NCBI RefSeq assembly: GCF_003574735.1
Contig: NZ_QORW01000001.1
Location: 1 to 64,000 of the forward strand
DNA length: 64,000 bases
Direction: 5' to 3'
From: Dongia deserti
Lineage (GTDB): Bacteria; Pseudomonadota; Alphaproteobacteria; Dongiales; Dongiaceae
In this document: positions 37,266-49,417 of the stretch, piece by piece
Layout of the letters: each line of letters starts with the position of its first letter
How positions within the stretch are numbered: position 1 is the first letter of the stretch
The notes under the pieces: model-generated
What the model was told of the DNA's origin: nothing
Database searches by the model: none
Seen by the model: only the letters and a program-made list of their open reading frames with translations
Position numbers and translations under genes: made by a program

Positions 37266-38873
37266 ATGATAAGTGGCTCCTTCTCCAACCTGGCGTGGTG
37301 GCAGCGCGGCGTCGTCTACCAGATCTATCCGCGCTCGTTCCAGGATTCCAACGGCGACGGCATCGGCGACCTTCCCGGCATCGCGCGGCGCCTCGATTAC
37401 CTGACATGGCTTGGCATCGACGCGATCTGGCTGTCGCCGATCTTCCCCTCGCCGATGAAGGATTTCGGTTACGACATCTCGAACTTCCTGGACATCGATC
37501 CGATCTTCGGCACCCTCGCTGACTTTGACGCGCTGGTGGAGGACGTGCACAGCCGCAACCTCAAGATCATCCTGGATTTCGTGCCCAACCACACCTCCGA
37601 CCAGCATCCCTGGTTCCAGGAAGCAAGGCGCGACCGCCGCAATCCACGACGCGACTGGTACATCTGGCGCGATCCCGCGCCGGACGGCGGGCCGCCCAAC
37701 AACTGGCTGAGCGAGTTCGGAGGGTCCGCCTGGGAATATGACGAGGCCACGGGCCAGTACTACTATCACGCCTTCCTGAAGGAGCAGCCCGATCTCAACT
37801 GGCGGAACCCAGAAGTGGTGCGCACCATGCACGACGTGCTGCGCTTCTGGTTCGACCGCGGCGTCGACGGGTTCCGCATCGACGTGCTGCATCACCTGAT
37901 CGAGGATGCGCAGTTCCGCGACAATCCGCTCAATCCCGAATTCGCGCTCGGCATGCGACCCAGCCACGCGCTGCTGCGCGTACACACCGTCGATCAGCCG
38001 GAGATCCAGGGCATCATCACGGGCCTGCGCAAGGTTGCGGACGAATACCCCGAGCGCGTGCTGATCGGCGAGATCCACCTGCCCATCGAGCGGCTAGTCA
38101 CCTACTACGGCGTAGAGCTCTCCGGCATCCATCTGCCCTTCAACTTCAATCTGATCGGCGCGCCTTGGTCGGCCGCCATCGTGCGCGAGATCATCGCGAC
38201 CTACGAGGCCGCCCTGCCGCGCGGCGCCTGGCCGAACTGGGTGGTCGGCAGTCACGACACGGGACGCATCGCCAGCCGCGTCGGCGCCAACGGCGCGCGC
38301 CTGGCGCAGATGCTCCTGCTCACCCTGCGCGGCACGCCGACCATGTACTACGGCGAAGAGCTCGGCATGGCGGATGTGCCGATCCCGGCGGAACTGGTGC
38401 AGGACCCGTTCGAGAAGAATGTGCCCGGCATCGGGGTGGGGCGCGATCCCTCGCGCACGCCGATGCGATGGACGGGACACAATTATGGTGACTTCACCAC
38501 CGGCAGGCCCTGGCTGCCGATCGGACAAAATCTCGCGATCTGCAACGTGGAGAGCGAGGCCGCCGATCCCAATTCCATGCTCTCGCTGACACGGCGCCTG
38601 CTTCGCTTGCGGCGTGAGGAGCCTGCACTTTGCATCGGCGACTACCAGGGCCTGGCCTGCGATGACCAATCCATTACGTACCTGCGCAGCCGCGAGGGAA
38701 GACGATTGCTGGTGATGCTGAATTTCTCCGAAGGCCCACACCGGCTTCCGCTACCGGCGGAGATGCCGAAAGCGCGCCTGCGGCTCTCCAGCGAGGCCAA
38801 CCGAAAGCTGCAGCCTGTACAGGATTCGATCGAGCTGCACGGCGTCGAGGGCGTCGTCCTGGAAGCGGCGTAG
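37266..38873 (+). CDS. alpha-glucosidase, glycoside hydrolase family 13
   Basis: A 535-residue cytoplasmic GH13 enzyme of the oligo-1,6/alpha-glucosidase type. WWQRGVVYQIYPRSFQDSNG opens the barrel; DFVPNHTS is region I (104-111), GFRIDVLHH holds the nucleophile D206, IGEIH holds acid/base E269 and region IV reads GSHDTGRIASR (S329, H330, D331), where most relatives have NHD. The transition-state Asp is kept, so activity is expected. No signal peptide. The ATG at 37266 is nine residues before the conserved WWQ. It stands downstream of the sugar regulator and probably hydrolyses imported oligosaccharides or sucrose-like sugars. Confidence 0.9.
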   Translation: MISGSFSNLAWWQRGVVYQIYPRSFQDSNGDGIGDLPGIARRLDYLTWLGIDAIWLSPIFPSPMKDFGYDISNFLDIDPIFGTLADFDALVEDVHSRNLKIILDFVPNHTSDQHPWFQEARRDRRNPRRDWYIWRDPAPDGGPPNNWLSEFGGSAWEYDEATGQYYYHAFLKEQPDLNWRNPEVVRTMHDVLRFWFDRGVDGFRIDVLHHLIEDAQFRDNPLNPEFALGMRPSHALLRVHTVDQPEIQGIITGLRKVADEYPERVLIGEIHLPIERLVTYYGVELSGIHLPFNFNLIGAPWSAAIVREIIATYEAALPRGAWPNWVVGSHDTGRIASRVGANGARLAQMLLLTLRGTPTMYYGEELGMADVPIPAELVQDPFEKNVPGIGVGRDPSRTPMRWTGHNYGDFTTGRPWLPIGQNLAICNVESEAADPNSMLSLTRRLLRLRREEPALCIGDYQGLACDDQSITYLRSREGRRLLVMLNFSEGPHRLPLPAEMPKARLRLSSEANRKLQPVQDSIELHGVEGVVLEAA

Positions 38874-39175
38874 GCCCTCACGTCGTCCCGCCATCGCTGT
38901 GCATCTCCCTCAATAAAGGGCCGGGGAGGGCAGGAGGTTACGCCAGAAGCGTCAGAGCCGTAACAAAACCCAAACAAACGCGTGGATCAGGACCCAAAAA
39001 TCCTAGTTCCGTTGAAATCCTGCTTTGACTCCTCCAGTCTTCTTCTGCGTGTTCGGGGTCCGACGGCGCCCACCGCCGCGCGATACGCGATATGTGCAGT
39101 TCTTCCGCGATGCCGCCCTGACTGCACAGTGAACCCGATATTCCGCGGTAAGACACGAAATGGGAGGTGTCGATC
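38874..39175. other. 302-bp intergenic region, no supported gene
   Basis: Between the alpha-glucosidase and sulfotransferase genes, both rightward. It should include the sulfotransferase promoter; I see no strong terminator or RNA gene. Confidence 0.45.
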
Positions 39176-40156
39176 ATGCGCCAGGAGTTGCCGACGAAGT
39201 ACCTCTACATCGTTGGAAGAGGTCATAGCGGCACCACCATTTTCTCGATGCTGGCTGGCCAGGCGCACAACGTTGCCAGCGAGGGAGAGATCATCACCGG
39301 CTTTCGCCCCGGCTATGAAGGCAAGCGCTGCGCAAACGGAGAGACCTTCTCCGAATCAAGCTTCTGGAAGGCGGTCAAATCGGCCTTCGAGCAGCGGACG
39401 GGCACGCCATTCGCCGATGCCATGGCCGTGCTGAACCGCCGTGCACATTTTTCGCGGGCGCCGGCGAACCTCCTGGCTCCATCTCGCAACGCGGAGGTCA
39501 TGGAGGCGAAGCGGCTGACGGAAGCGCTCTATGACAGCATCGCCGAAGCATCAGGCCGTCCGGTCGTGCTTGACTCCACCAAGGAGCTCGCCACTGCGAT
39601 CTTCCTGCTGCGGCATGTGCCGGAAGCCAAGCTTATCCACTTCGTCCGCAGCCCCTACGGCGTCGTTGACTCCTACGTCAAGCGCATCAGGCGCACGAAG
39701 ACCTTCGATCTGTTTCACAAGCACTTCCGGGTGGAGCGCTCCTATTTCGTGCCGGTCGCCGTCGGCGCCTTGGTGTGGACCGTGGAGAGCTTCATCTGCG
39801 AGCTGCTGCGGGTCTTCTATCCGAGGCGCCTGATCACCCTGCACTACGAGGATCTGTGCGACCAGCCGATCGCGCTGCTCGAAAAGCTGGAAAGCTTCAC
39901 CGGCGTCTCTCTTGCGGAATCGAAGGCCGCCGCACGCGACGGGCACGCGATGCAACCGAGCCATGCCTTGTCGGGCAACCGCCTTATGCGCACGGATGAG
40001 ATCGTGTTCTCGCCGAGGAAGGGGCTGCCACGCTATCTGACGGCGTTCGACAAGGCGGTGGTCACCCTGTGCACCCTGCCGATGACGCTGGCGTACGGCT
40101 ATCTCGGCCGCCGCGCGATCAAGCCTGCCATGATGATGCGGCCGTCGACGCAATAG
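39176..40156 (+). CDS. sulfotransferase family protein
   Basis: A 326-residue PAPS-dependent sulfotransferase fold. The 5'-phosphosulfate loop is GRGHSGTTIF (about 14-23) and the 3'-phosphate region is LIHFVRSPYGVVDSYVKR (about 154-171), the two hallmarks of the family. Such bacterial enzymes usually sulfate cell-surface glycans or nodulation-type oligosaccharides; the acceptor here is unknown. A membrane acyltransferase lies 460 bases further on the opposite strand, hinting at surface polysaccharide modification. The start at 39176 follows GGGAGG; an ATG three codons earlier is possible. Confidence 0.85.
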   Translation: MRQELPTKYLYIVGRGHSGTTIFSMLAGQAHNVASEGEIITGFRPGYEGKRCANGETFSESSFWKAVKSAFEQRTGTPFADAMAVLNRRAHFSRAPANLLAPSRNAEVMEAKRLTEALYDSIAEASGRPVVLDSTKELATAIFLLRHVPEAKLIHFVRSPYGVVDSYVKRIRRTKTFDLFHKHFRVERSYFVPVAVGALVWTVESFICELLRVFYPRRLITLHYEDLCDQPIALLEKLESFTGVSLAESKAAARDGHAMQPSHALSGNRLMRTDEIVFSPRKGLPRYLTAFDKAVVTLCTLPMTLAYGYLGRRAIKPAMMMRPSTQ

Positions 40157-40162
40157 CGATTT

Positions 40163-40408
40163 TCAGCCGGTTTGATCCGCAGCAGGCGCAAGGGAGTTTC
40201 TGCGCGTCTCGATGATGGTCTGAAGCTCCAGATGTTCTCGCGTCAACGCAAGTGTCGTCGCAAGAGCGCGCAAGGTCTGTTTGGCTTGCGTGCTGTCGCG
40301 GCCGGAGGCGGCCAGCCTCTCGATCAGTGCCTTCTGCTTCTCGACGCGCTCTTCCAGGTCCAAGATGTATCGACGCACCGTCGCCAGAATCTGATTTCCA
40401 TCTGACAT
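40163..40408 (-). CDS. small coiled-coil hypothetical protein
   Basis: An 81-residue, highly charged alpha-helical protein (VRRYILDLEERVEKQKALIE and following heptads). The ATG at 40408 is followed at once by the helical region; the longer upstream frame is not protein-like. Its stop lies 6 bases from the convergent sulfotransferase stop. No family recognised; similar small coiled-coil proteins are common and uncharacterised in Rhizobiales. Confidence 0.6.
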   Translation of the reverse strand: MSDGNQILATVRRYILDLEERVEKQKALIERLAASGRDSTQAKQTLRALATTLALTREHLELQTIIETRRNSLAPAADQTG

Positions 40409-40616
40409 CGGAACACCTGTCACACGGCCCCCGCATCTCGCGCCGATATTTGACAGAACCTTCGTGAATAGCGGGTGAACAAGTCGAACGGTTGCGCTCT
40501 GCATTCGAATCAAGTGCTTTTGAAAAGCTACGCACCGGAACCCGGCAAGGCAGACCGCTCCGGCTCATTGCTCTGAGTGTTCCAGCCCAGGCGGCCCAGC
40601 AGCAGCCACGGACGGA

Positions 40617-41606
40617 TCAGGTCGTGATGCGGTCCAGTGGCGGCAGCAGGGGCAGGAAATAGCGCTTGAGCACTATTGCACCGGCGATTGCCACCAAGGT
40701 CATGATGATCGCGACCAGCGGGAAATATAGCGTGTGCCAGAAACCAAGATGGAAGGTGGCAACCTTCACCAGCCCGATGAAAATGGTATTGGTGAGATAG
40801 ATGATCAGGGTATATCGACCCAGGACATCGAGAACGCCGAGGTGCCACGACTCAGTCGCGCGCATGAAACCGGGCAACGCGATGACCGAGAGTGCGGCCG
40901 CGGCCCAGCCGGCAATTTCATAATCCTCGGCCCCCATCGGCACGACCGCCATGAACAGGATCAATGCCGGCAGCCAACAGAGTCCCAACCAACGCTGTGT
41001 CACCTCGTGATGACGCCCGGCAATCACGCCGAGGACGAAGAAGAAGCTCAGGACCTTCAGGTTATCCCACGCGAACCACTTGCTGTCGGGCAGCCACCAG
41101 AACACCATCGTAACCGGCAGCAACCAGAGGATCCGCCCATCCAGCGCGCGGAAAGCCAGCGGAAACGCGACATAGAGCACCGCGAGCGCATAGATGTACC
41201 ACAAGAAGGACGAGAAGCTCGCGGTTGGCCGTAGCAACAGGTCCAGCAATTCATGCGCCCCGTCCACTTCGTTGTCCACGGCCGGAGTGAACGACTGGAA
41301 CGTCAGTTTCCCAACGAACACCGCCAGCCCTACGAGCAGATAGGCTGGCAACAATCGCATGGCTCGCCGCTGCGCCTCCGCTAGATCACCTGCCGTCGTA
41401 ACGCTGGGTCGCCAGCTCAGCCCATACACCAAGCCGCTCACTGCCATGAAGAGCGGCATGTGGAAGGTGTAGATCCCGTCCTTGACGGCTAGGTACCATT
41501 CGATCTCGGGACCTGGCGGGGTCTCCCGCGCGATCAGGTGCCCCAGCACCACCAGCAGAATCGCGAGACCTTTCGTTCGATCGATGTAGCTGAAACGCTG
41601 CTTCAA
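40617..41606 (-). CDS. acyltransferase 3 family membrane protein
   Basis: A 329-residue multispanning protein of the OafA/NodX acyltransferase 3 family. The conserved start YIDRTKGLAILLVVLGHLI contains the catalytic-region histidine, and about ten hydrophobic segments follow, including a PLFMAVSGLVYG loop. Members acetylate or otherwise acylate exported polysaccharides using cytoplasmic acyl-CoA. A single leftward gene; the acceptor is unknown. Confidence 0.85.
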   Translation of the reverse strand: MKQRFSYIDRTKGLAILLVVLGHLIARETPPGPEIEWYLAVKDGIYTFHMPLFMAVSGLVYGLSWRPSVTTAGDLAEAQRRAMRLLPAYLLVGLAVFVGKLTFQSFTPAVDNEVDGAHELLDLLLRPTASFSSFLWYIYALAVLYVAFPLAFRALDGRILWLLPVTMVFWWLPDSKWFAWDNLKVLSFFFVLGVIAGRHHEVTQRWLGLCWLPALILFMAVVPMGAEDYEIAGWAAAALSVIALPGFMRATESWHLGVLDVLGRYTLIIYLTNTIFIGLVKVATFHLGFWHTLYFPLVAIIMTLVAIAGAIVLKRYFLPLLPPLDRITT

Positions 41607-42278
41607 TGCGTTCGCTCCATGGGCGCGCGACCGTTGCCATGATCGGGCGCCTCATGCCGCCAATCGCGGGATCACCGTCCCAGGATCGCCATCCCATGCA
41701 GCATCACAATTTAAGCGAGGCGCGCGGCCTCCCCTGTTGGCGCGGCACGACCCGCGCCAACCCCTATGATCTTTGTTCTTCCATGTTGCTGAACAAAACG
41801 CCGTGCGATCCATTGCACCGCGGACGCAAGAACATCTTGCCGGCGCCGATTTTGAACACTCCTGTTCATGCTGCATTCATCTGCGCGCTGTTGCGGCCCG
41901 CGACCTGGCGTTCACCCCGTGATCCAACCGGATGTCATGGTTCTCGGCCGCGCGGTCGATCGCCGAATACTCGCCGCTCCGGTGGCTGGTGATTGCCCGC
42001 AAAAGCCGCGGAATGACGTGCGCACTTCGCGCGCAAAGCGACCGGCATGAGGTCGCGGGGTCATGGCCAAGGGGACCGGCTCGACTGAACTTTTGAAAAG
42101 TGGAAATGCCTTGGGTGTCGCGCTTGCCAACGCTTAGCGAAGGGGCGTTTGTTCACCTAGCCCATCCGCCCGGAGTGTCTCATACTCCGCGGCTTCGTAT
42201 TTGCTCTTTAGTGAACCATTCGCCTTGCGTCGCAGCCGTGATGAGCCCGCAGGCAAGTCGGAAATGCATCTGGAGCAG
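41607..42278. other. 672-bp intergenic region, no supported gene
   Basis: The widest gap in the window. Short open frames exist on both strands (for example 41606-41992 and 41912-42130) but none shows a protein-like pattern or recognisable family. No tRNA, strong hairpin or repeat family copy was found. Confidence 0.5.
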
Positions 42279-42503
42279 CTAGCGCCCCGCCGACCGGACG
42301 ATCGACTTGATCGGCCCGCGCGGCTGGCCTGATTTCTCTGCGATTTCCCGGTCCTGGGCTTCGATCGTTGCCTTGACCCGGCCTTCGAAATCGAGCTCGT
42401 ACGGCTCAGGCGCCGGCACCTTGCGGTGCGAGCTGCGGCTGCCGTCCTGATAGAACACGTCGAACATCACGAAATTGCTGATCGCTTGCTTCTTGCGGGC
42501 CAC
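42279..42503 (-). CDS. small conserved-looking hypothetical protein next to tRNA-Ser
   Basis: A 74-residue protein read from a GTG at 42503 (VARKKQAISNFVMFDVFYQD), ending in KSIVRSAGR. The core FVMFDVFYQDGSRSSHRKVP, and PYELDFEGRVKATIEAQDRE, look like a small beta-alpha domain. A longer open frame runs upstream straight through the tRNA gene and must be rejected. The gene begins 37 bases downstream of the tRNA-Ser 3' end, on the same strand, so it may be read from the tRNA transcript. Confidence 0.6.
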   Translation of the reverse strand: MARKKQAISNFVMFDVFYQDGSRSSHRKVPAPEPYELDFEGRVKATIEAQDREIAEKSGQPRGPIKSIVRSAGR

Positions 42504-42540
42504 TGGTCGCTCCGATGTGTTCCGAGGCTTCAACGTAGGA

Positions 42541-42630
<90 letters not shown>

Positions 42631-42831
42631 GCACGCAAGGGTGTGGCCCTGTAAGGCGGCGGGACAATAGCGACGGCGGCCCTGCGCCGCAAGTCCGCTG
42701 GTCAGCCCGGCTAAACACCGGATTTTTCCGTCCCCACCAAGACTTGGCGGTGCCCGCCGCACCTGTGGCATAGTTGGCGCTTATTTGCCGGGCGGGGGCG
42801 AGATCCGCCGGCTGCATTGGGAGGGGAGGAG

Positions 42832-43845
42832 ATGGCTGCTCAAGCCAATCGCAAGCTCCGTTGGGGCATCATCAGCACAGCCGATATCGGCCTCAAGAAG
42901 GTCATCCCGGGCATCCAGCGCTCGCCCCATTCGGAGGTGGTCGCCATCGGCTCGCGCGATCTGAAACGCGCGCAAGGAGCCGCCACCAAGCTTGGCATCC
43001 CCAAGGCCTATGGCTCCTATGACGAGCTGCTGGCCGACCCCAATGTCGAGGCGATCTACAATCCCCTGCCCAACCATATGCACGTGCCGCTGACCCTGCA
43101 GGCGACTCGGGCCGGCAAGCACGTGCTGTGCGAGAAGCCGATTGCCATCACCGCGGCCGAAGCGGAGCATCTGCGCCAGTGCCCGAAGGACCGCATCGTG
43201 ATGGAAGCCTTCATGGTGCGCTTCCATCCGCAATGGCTGCGCGCGCGCGAGGTCATCCGCAGCGGCGAGATCGGCGAGCTCAAGAGCGTCAACGTAATCT
43301 TCTCCTATTACAACGACGACCCCAACAACGTGCGCAACCAGGCGGACATCGGCGGTGGCGGCATCCTCGATATCGGCTGCTATCCCATCGTCGGCGCGCG
43401 CTTCCTGTTCGGCAGCGAGCCGAAGCGCGTGGTCTCGGTGATCGAGCGTGACCCCACGTTCCGCACCGATCGCCTCGCCGGCGCGCTGGTGGATTTCGGT
43501 GGCGGACGCCATCTCAACTTCACCTGCTCGACCCAAATGGTGCCGTTCCAGACGGTGCAGGCGCTCGGCACCAAGGGGCGGGTCGAGATACTGATTCCCT
43601 TCAACGCGCCACAGGGCGAGGCGACCACCATCCTCATCGATAGCGGCAAGGCGCTGGACCGCAGCTCTGCCCGGCGCGAGACCATTGCGCCCTGCGATCA
43701 ATACACGGAAGAGGCGGAAGCCTTTGCCCTTGCGGTGCTAGAGGGCAAGAGCCTGCCCTACGGCATCGAGGATGCGATCCAGAACATGCGCATCCTGGAT
43801 GCGCTCTTCCGCTCCGATGTCGAGGGCGGCTGGATCGCCCTCTAG
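42832..43845 (+). CDS. Gfo/Idh/MocA family NAD(P)-dependent oxidoreductase
   Basis: A 337-residue dehydrogenase. The N-terminal Rossmann domain (about 1-125) has WGIISTADIG, NPLPNHMHVPL and the family motif CEKPIA (EKP); the C-terminal alpha/beta domain carries GGGGILDIGCYPI with the conserved D...H-equivalent tyrosine/cysteine region. Relatives act on sugars or dihydrodiols; the substrate is unknown. The ATG at 42832 follows GGGAGGGGAGGAG; the frame opens five codons earlier inside that ribosome site. It directly abuts the next gene. Confidence 0.88.
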   Translation: MAAQANRKLRWGIISTADIGLKKVIPGIQRSPHSEVVAIGSRDLKRAQGAATKLGIPKAYGSYDELLADPNVEAIYNPLPNHMHVPLTLQATRAGKHVLCEKPIAITAAEAEHLRQCPKDRIVMEAFMVRFHPQWLRAREVIRSGEIGELKSVNVIFSYYNDDPNNVRNQADIGGGGILDIGCYPIVGARFLFGSEPKRVVSVIERDPTFRTDRLAGALVDFGGGRHLNFTCSTQMVPFQTVQALGTKGRVEILIPFNAPQGEATTILIDSGKALDRSSARRETIAPCDQYTEEAEAFALAVLEGKSLPYGIEDAIQNMRILDALFRSDVEGGWIAL

Positions 43846-44889
43846 GTGCCGCCGAAACCGATGCATTATCGCAGTCCCGACGCGCTTCTCCCGGAGATCC
43901 CTATCATCGATTGCGATGAAGGGGGCGCGGAGCGGCTGTTCGACCTATCCGCCACCGGCGCGCGGCGGCTGGCCACCATCGCGCGGCGCACCTTCACGCC
44001 GCCGGTCGTGGCCTGGCTCGATTGGCGGTCGCGCAAATGGATCGAAAAGAACGATTCGCCCTACGTGCCGGAGATCGAGCACATCGCCGAACGCCTTCCG
44101 GGTGCCGGCGCGCATGCCCTCAATCTCTCCTATGAATGGGCCTGCACCACCGCAGCAGTCGCGCCGCTGATGATGCGGGCGCTGGATTGGCGACTGGATG
44201 GGATGGGGCGCGAGGTGGTGGTGGCGCGCCACCGCAGTCCGGCGGGGTCGTGGCTCAACGTCACGTGGCCGGGCTTTGTGGGCGCGCTGACGGCGCTCGC
44301 GCCGGGACGCTTCGCCGCCGCCCTCAACCAGGCCCCGCTGCGCCGGCGCACCTATCTGCTGCCGATCGACTGGGCAATCGACCGGCTCAAGATCAACGGC
44401 ACGCGTGCCATGCCGCCGACCCATGCACTACGCCTTGCCCTCGAGACCTGCAGCACGTTCGATGAGGCGGTGGAGTTACTGCGGGACACGCCCATCGCCC
44501 TGCCCTGCATGTTCGCGATCTCCGGCGCCAATGGCGAGGCTTGCGTGATCGAACGGCAGGAGGAGAAGGCCTTCGTGTTCGACGGCAACGAGGTGATGGC
44601 AAACCATTGGCTCAACAGCCAGTGGCGGCGCGGCCGCGCCCGCGGCATCGACAGCGAGGGGCGCTGGCGCGCCCTGCGCGCCTCCACCGAGCAGACCGAA
44701 ATGGGCCAGGGCTTCGGCTGGCTGCGGCCGCCGGTCCTGAACCGCCTCACCCGCCTCGCCGCGGTCATGAATGCCGCCACCGGCGCCCTCTCCGTCATCG
44801 GCCTGGAGGCCAAGGGCACCATCGCGATGCCCGTGACCAAGGTCCTGCATGTCGACATGCCCGTGCCTGCCAAGCGGCAATACGTGTAG
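43846..44889 (+). CDS. C45-type (acyl-CoA:6-APA acyltransferase-like) N-terminal-nucleophile hydrolase
   Basis: A 347-residue protein resembling the AAT/C45 Ntn-hydrolase family. The likely autoprocessing cysteine is in YEWACTTAAVAP (about residue 102), and the C-terminal GANGEACVIERQEEK followed by ANHWLN matches the family's substrate-proximal Asn-His segment. Such enzymes cut or transfer acyl groups on amides. The GTG at 43846 abuts the oxidoreductase stop; an ATG five codons on (43861) is equally possible. They form a two-gene operon. The family call is moderate because overall similarity is only motif-level. Confidence 0.6.
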   Translation: MPPKPMHYRSPDALLPEIPIIDCDEGGAERLFDLSATGARRLATIARRTFTPPVVAWLDWRSRKWIEKNDSPYVPEIEHIAERLPGAGAHALNLSYEWACTTAAVAPLMMRALDWRLDGMGREVVVARHRSPAGSWLNVTWPGFVGALTALAPGRFAAALNQAPLRRRTYLLPIDWAIDRLKINGTRAMPPTHALRLALETCSTFDEAVELLRDTPIALPCMFAISGANGEACVIERQEEKAFVFDGNEVMANHWLNSQWRRGRARGIDSEGRWRALRASTEQTEMGQGFGWLRPPVLNRLTRLAAVMNAATGALSVIGLEAKGTIAMPVTKVLHVDMPVPAKRQYV

Positions 44890-44952
44890 GATCAATACGT
44901 TAAAGGATACTGGCCGTGCCCTGCGAAGCCCCCGGCAGAGCAGGGAATCCAA

Positions 44953-44980
44953 TTGACAGTGCGCCTTCCCACTGTATATT
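44953..44980 (+). promoter_or_regulatory. sigma-70-type promoter for rplU-rpmA
   Basis: A -35 box TTGACA (44953-44958) and a -10 box TATATT (44975-44980) are separated by 16 bases, about 100 bases upstream of rplU. It is the best housekeeping promoter match in the window. Confidence 0.75.
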
Positions 44981-44994
44981 CCCGCGCCTTGGAC

Positions 44995-45034
44995 GGGCCG
45001 CCCCGGAATTCCGGGCAGGCGGCCCCTGTTTTTT
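44995..45034 (+). terminator. terminator-like attenuator hairpin in the rplU leader
   Basis: Stem GGGCCGCC (44995-45002) and GGCGGCCC (45018-45025), with an inner palindrome CCGGAATTCCGG, followed by a T6 run (45029-45034). It lies between the promoter and rplU, so it probably serves autoregulation of the L21-L27 operon. Confidence 0.7.
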
Positions 45035-45082
45035 GCCCCGAGGGCGGCTCCCGCCTGGATGGGAAGATCGAGACGGGACAAG

Positions 45083-45397
45083 ATGTTCGCAGTGATCAAG
45101 ACCGGCGGCAAGCAATACAAAGTCGCCAAGAACGACGTCATTCTGGTCGAGAAGCTGGAAGCCGAGGCCGGCGCCGACGTCACCTTCAGCGAGATCCTGA
45201 TGGTGGGCGAAGATTCCAACCTGAAGGTCGGCGCGCCGCTGGTGAAGGGCGCCTCGGTCGTGGCCAAGGTCCTGGACCAGGCCCAGGCTGACAAAGTTCT
45301 GATCTTCAAGAAGAACCGCCGCCACAACTACCGCCGCAAGCGCGGCCACCGGCAGCTCCAGACGGTGCTGCGCATCACCGACATTAAGGCCGCGTAA
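45083..45397 (+). CDS. rplU: 50S ribosomal protein L21
   Basis: A 104-residue L21, starting [14 protein letters not shown], with the central [20 protein letters not shown] signature (the KKKRRKNYRRKxGHRQ-type 23S contact). Normal length. The open frame begins eight codons earlier, but [11 protein letters not shown] is the universal start. It is first in the rplU-rpmA operon behind a leader with an attenuator hairpin; L27 follows 31 bases later. Confidence 0.98.
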   Translation: MFAVIKTGGKQYKVAKNDVILVEKLEAEAGADVTFSEILMVGEDSNLKVGAPLVKGASVVAKVLDQAQADKVLIFKKNRRHNYRRKRGHRQLQTVLRITDIKAA

Positions 45398-45428
45398 GAA
45401 AACGCGCCTCGCGTAAGGAGTTCGAGCA

Positions 45429-45686
45429 ATGGCACATAAGAAAGCAGGCGGTTCATCCCGCAACGGTCGCGATACCGCCGGCCGGCGCCTCGGCGTCAAG
45501 AAGTTCGGCGCGGAGGAAGTGCTGGCCGGCAACATCCTGGTCCGCCAGCGCGGCACCAAGTTCCATCCCGGTGCCAACGTCGGCATGGGCAAGGACCACA
45601 CCCTGTTCGCCAAGGCGAGCGGCCGCGTGGACTTCAAGCACAGCAGCGGCGGCCGCACCTACGTTTCGGTGAAGCCGAGCAACTGA
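45429..45686 (+). CDS. rpmA: 50S ribosomal protein L27
   Basis: An 85-residue L27 starting [20 protein letters not shown] with the conserved [15 protein letters not shown]. The N-terminal tail reaches the peptidyl-transferase centre. It has a GTAAGGAG-type ribosome site and is followed by a strong intrinsic terminator at 45738, ending the rplU-rpmA transcript before obgE. Confidence 0.98.
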   Translation: MAHKKAGGSSRNGRDTAGRRLGVKKFGAEEVLAGNILVRQRGTKFHPGANVGMGKDHTLFAKASGRVDFKHSSGGRTYVSVKPSN

Positions 45687-45737
45687 ATGCGATCGGCGCG
45701 GGGCTGACGCCCCAGCGCGGCCATTCACGAGACGGAT

Positions 45738-45772
45738 AAAGGGGAATGGCATCGGGCCATTCCCCTTTTTGT
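45738..45772 (+). terminator. intrinsic terminator after rpmA
   Basis: AAAGGGGAATGGC (45738-45750), a short loop, then GCCATTCCCC and a T-run ending about 45772. Strong GC stem plus T5GT3. Confidence 0.85.
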
Positions 45773-45826
45773 TTGTTCCCCCTCCCCGACATGGGGGAGG
45801 GTCGGGGTGGGGGAAGCGAGTGATGA

Positions 45827-48092
<2,266 letters not shown>

Positions 48093-48096
<4 letters not shown>

Positions 48097-49382
48097 ATGT
48101 GGTGAAGGCGCATAACGGCGATCTGGCCGCCGATTTGAGCAACACGATGCGCACCCTCGGCCGAGCCGCGCGCGAGGCTGCGGCGCAGCTGGCATTGACC
48201 GATCGCGCGACCAAGGACCAAGCGCTGAAGGAAATGGCGGCGGAGCTGCGAGCCCGCAGCGCCGACATCCTCGCCGCCAACGGCCAGGACATGAAGGACG
48301 CCAAGGCCAAGGGGCTCACCGCCGCCCTGCTCGACCGCCTGATGCTGGACCAGAAGCGCGTCGAGGCTATGGCCACGGGGCTGGAGGAGATCGCCGAGCT
48401 GCCTGATCCGGTTGGTCGCACGCTCGCGGAATGGACGCGCCCCAACGGCCTCGAGATCGCGCGCGTGTCCGTGCCGCTCGGTGTCATCGGCATCATCTAT
48501 GAGAGCCGGCCCAACGTGACCGCCGATGCGAGCGGCCTCTGCCTCAAGTCTGGCAATGCCGCCATCCTGCGCGGCGGATCCGAAAGCGCGCGTTCGTCGG
48601 CCGCGATCGTCGCTTGCCTGCAGGCAGGCTTGCGCAGCGCTGGCCTGCCCGCCGAAGCCATTCAGATGGTGCCGACCAGCGACCGTGCCGCGGTCGGCAT
48701 CCTGCTTTCCATGCACGACTTGGTCGACGTGATCGTGCCGCGCGGCGGCAAGGGCCTGATCGAGCGCGTCGCGGCGGAGAGCCGCATCCCTGTCATCATG
48801 CATCTCGACGGCAATTGCCACACCTATGTCGACGGCGACGCGGATGCTGAGAAAGCGCGCAGGATCGTGCTCAATGCAAAGATGCGGCGCACTGGGATCT
48901 GCGGCGCGACCGAGACCCTGCTGGTCGACAGCCGCGCCAAGGCTCTGATCCCGACGCTGATCGACGACCTTATCAAGGCCGGCTGTGAAGTGCGGGGCGA
49001 TTCGGCGTTCCAGGCCGCGGACACGCGTGTGAAGCCGGCGACGGACGCTGACTGGGACACCGAATATCTCGACGCCATCATCGCGGCGCGGGTGGTGGAT
49101 GGCGTCGGTCAAGCGATCCGGCACATCAACCGCTACGGCTCCAGGCACACCGAGGCGATCGTGACGGAGAACAAGGCGGCTGCCGAGCGCTTCCTGCGCG
49201 AGATCGATGCCGGCATCCTGATGTGGAACACCTCGACCCAGTTCGCCGATGGCGGCGAGTTCGGCATGGGCGCGGAGATCGGCATCTCCACCGGCAAGCT
49301 GCACGCGCGCGGCCCCGTCGGCTGCGAGCAGCTCACCAGCTACAAATACATCGTGCGCGGCACCGGCCAGGTGCGGGCTTGA
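48093..49382 (+). CDS. proA: gamma-glutamyl phosphate reductase
   Basis: A 429-residue NADPH enzyme of the ALDH superfamily, second step of proline synthesis. The nucleotide region includes [16 protein letters not shown], and the active-site cysteine lies in [13 protein letters not shown] (about residue 270). It overlaps proB by 4 bases. Full length with no odd features. Confidence 0.97.
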
Positions 49383-49417
49383 TTGGTATGACGCACCGCT
49401 CTGGCGTCTCACTCATC

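Noticed and set aside
41606-42282. Short ORFs in the 672-bp gap
   Set aside because: No protein-like composition or ribosome sites; overlapping frames on both strands are equally poor.
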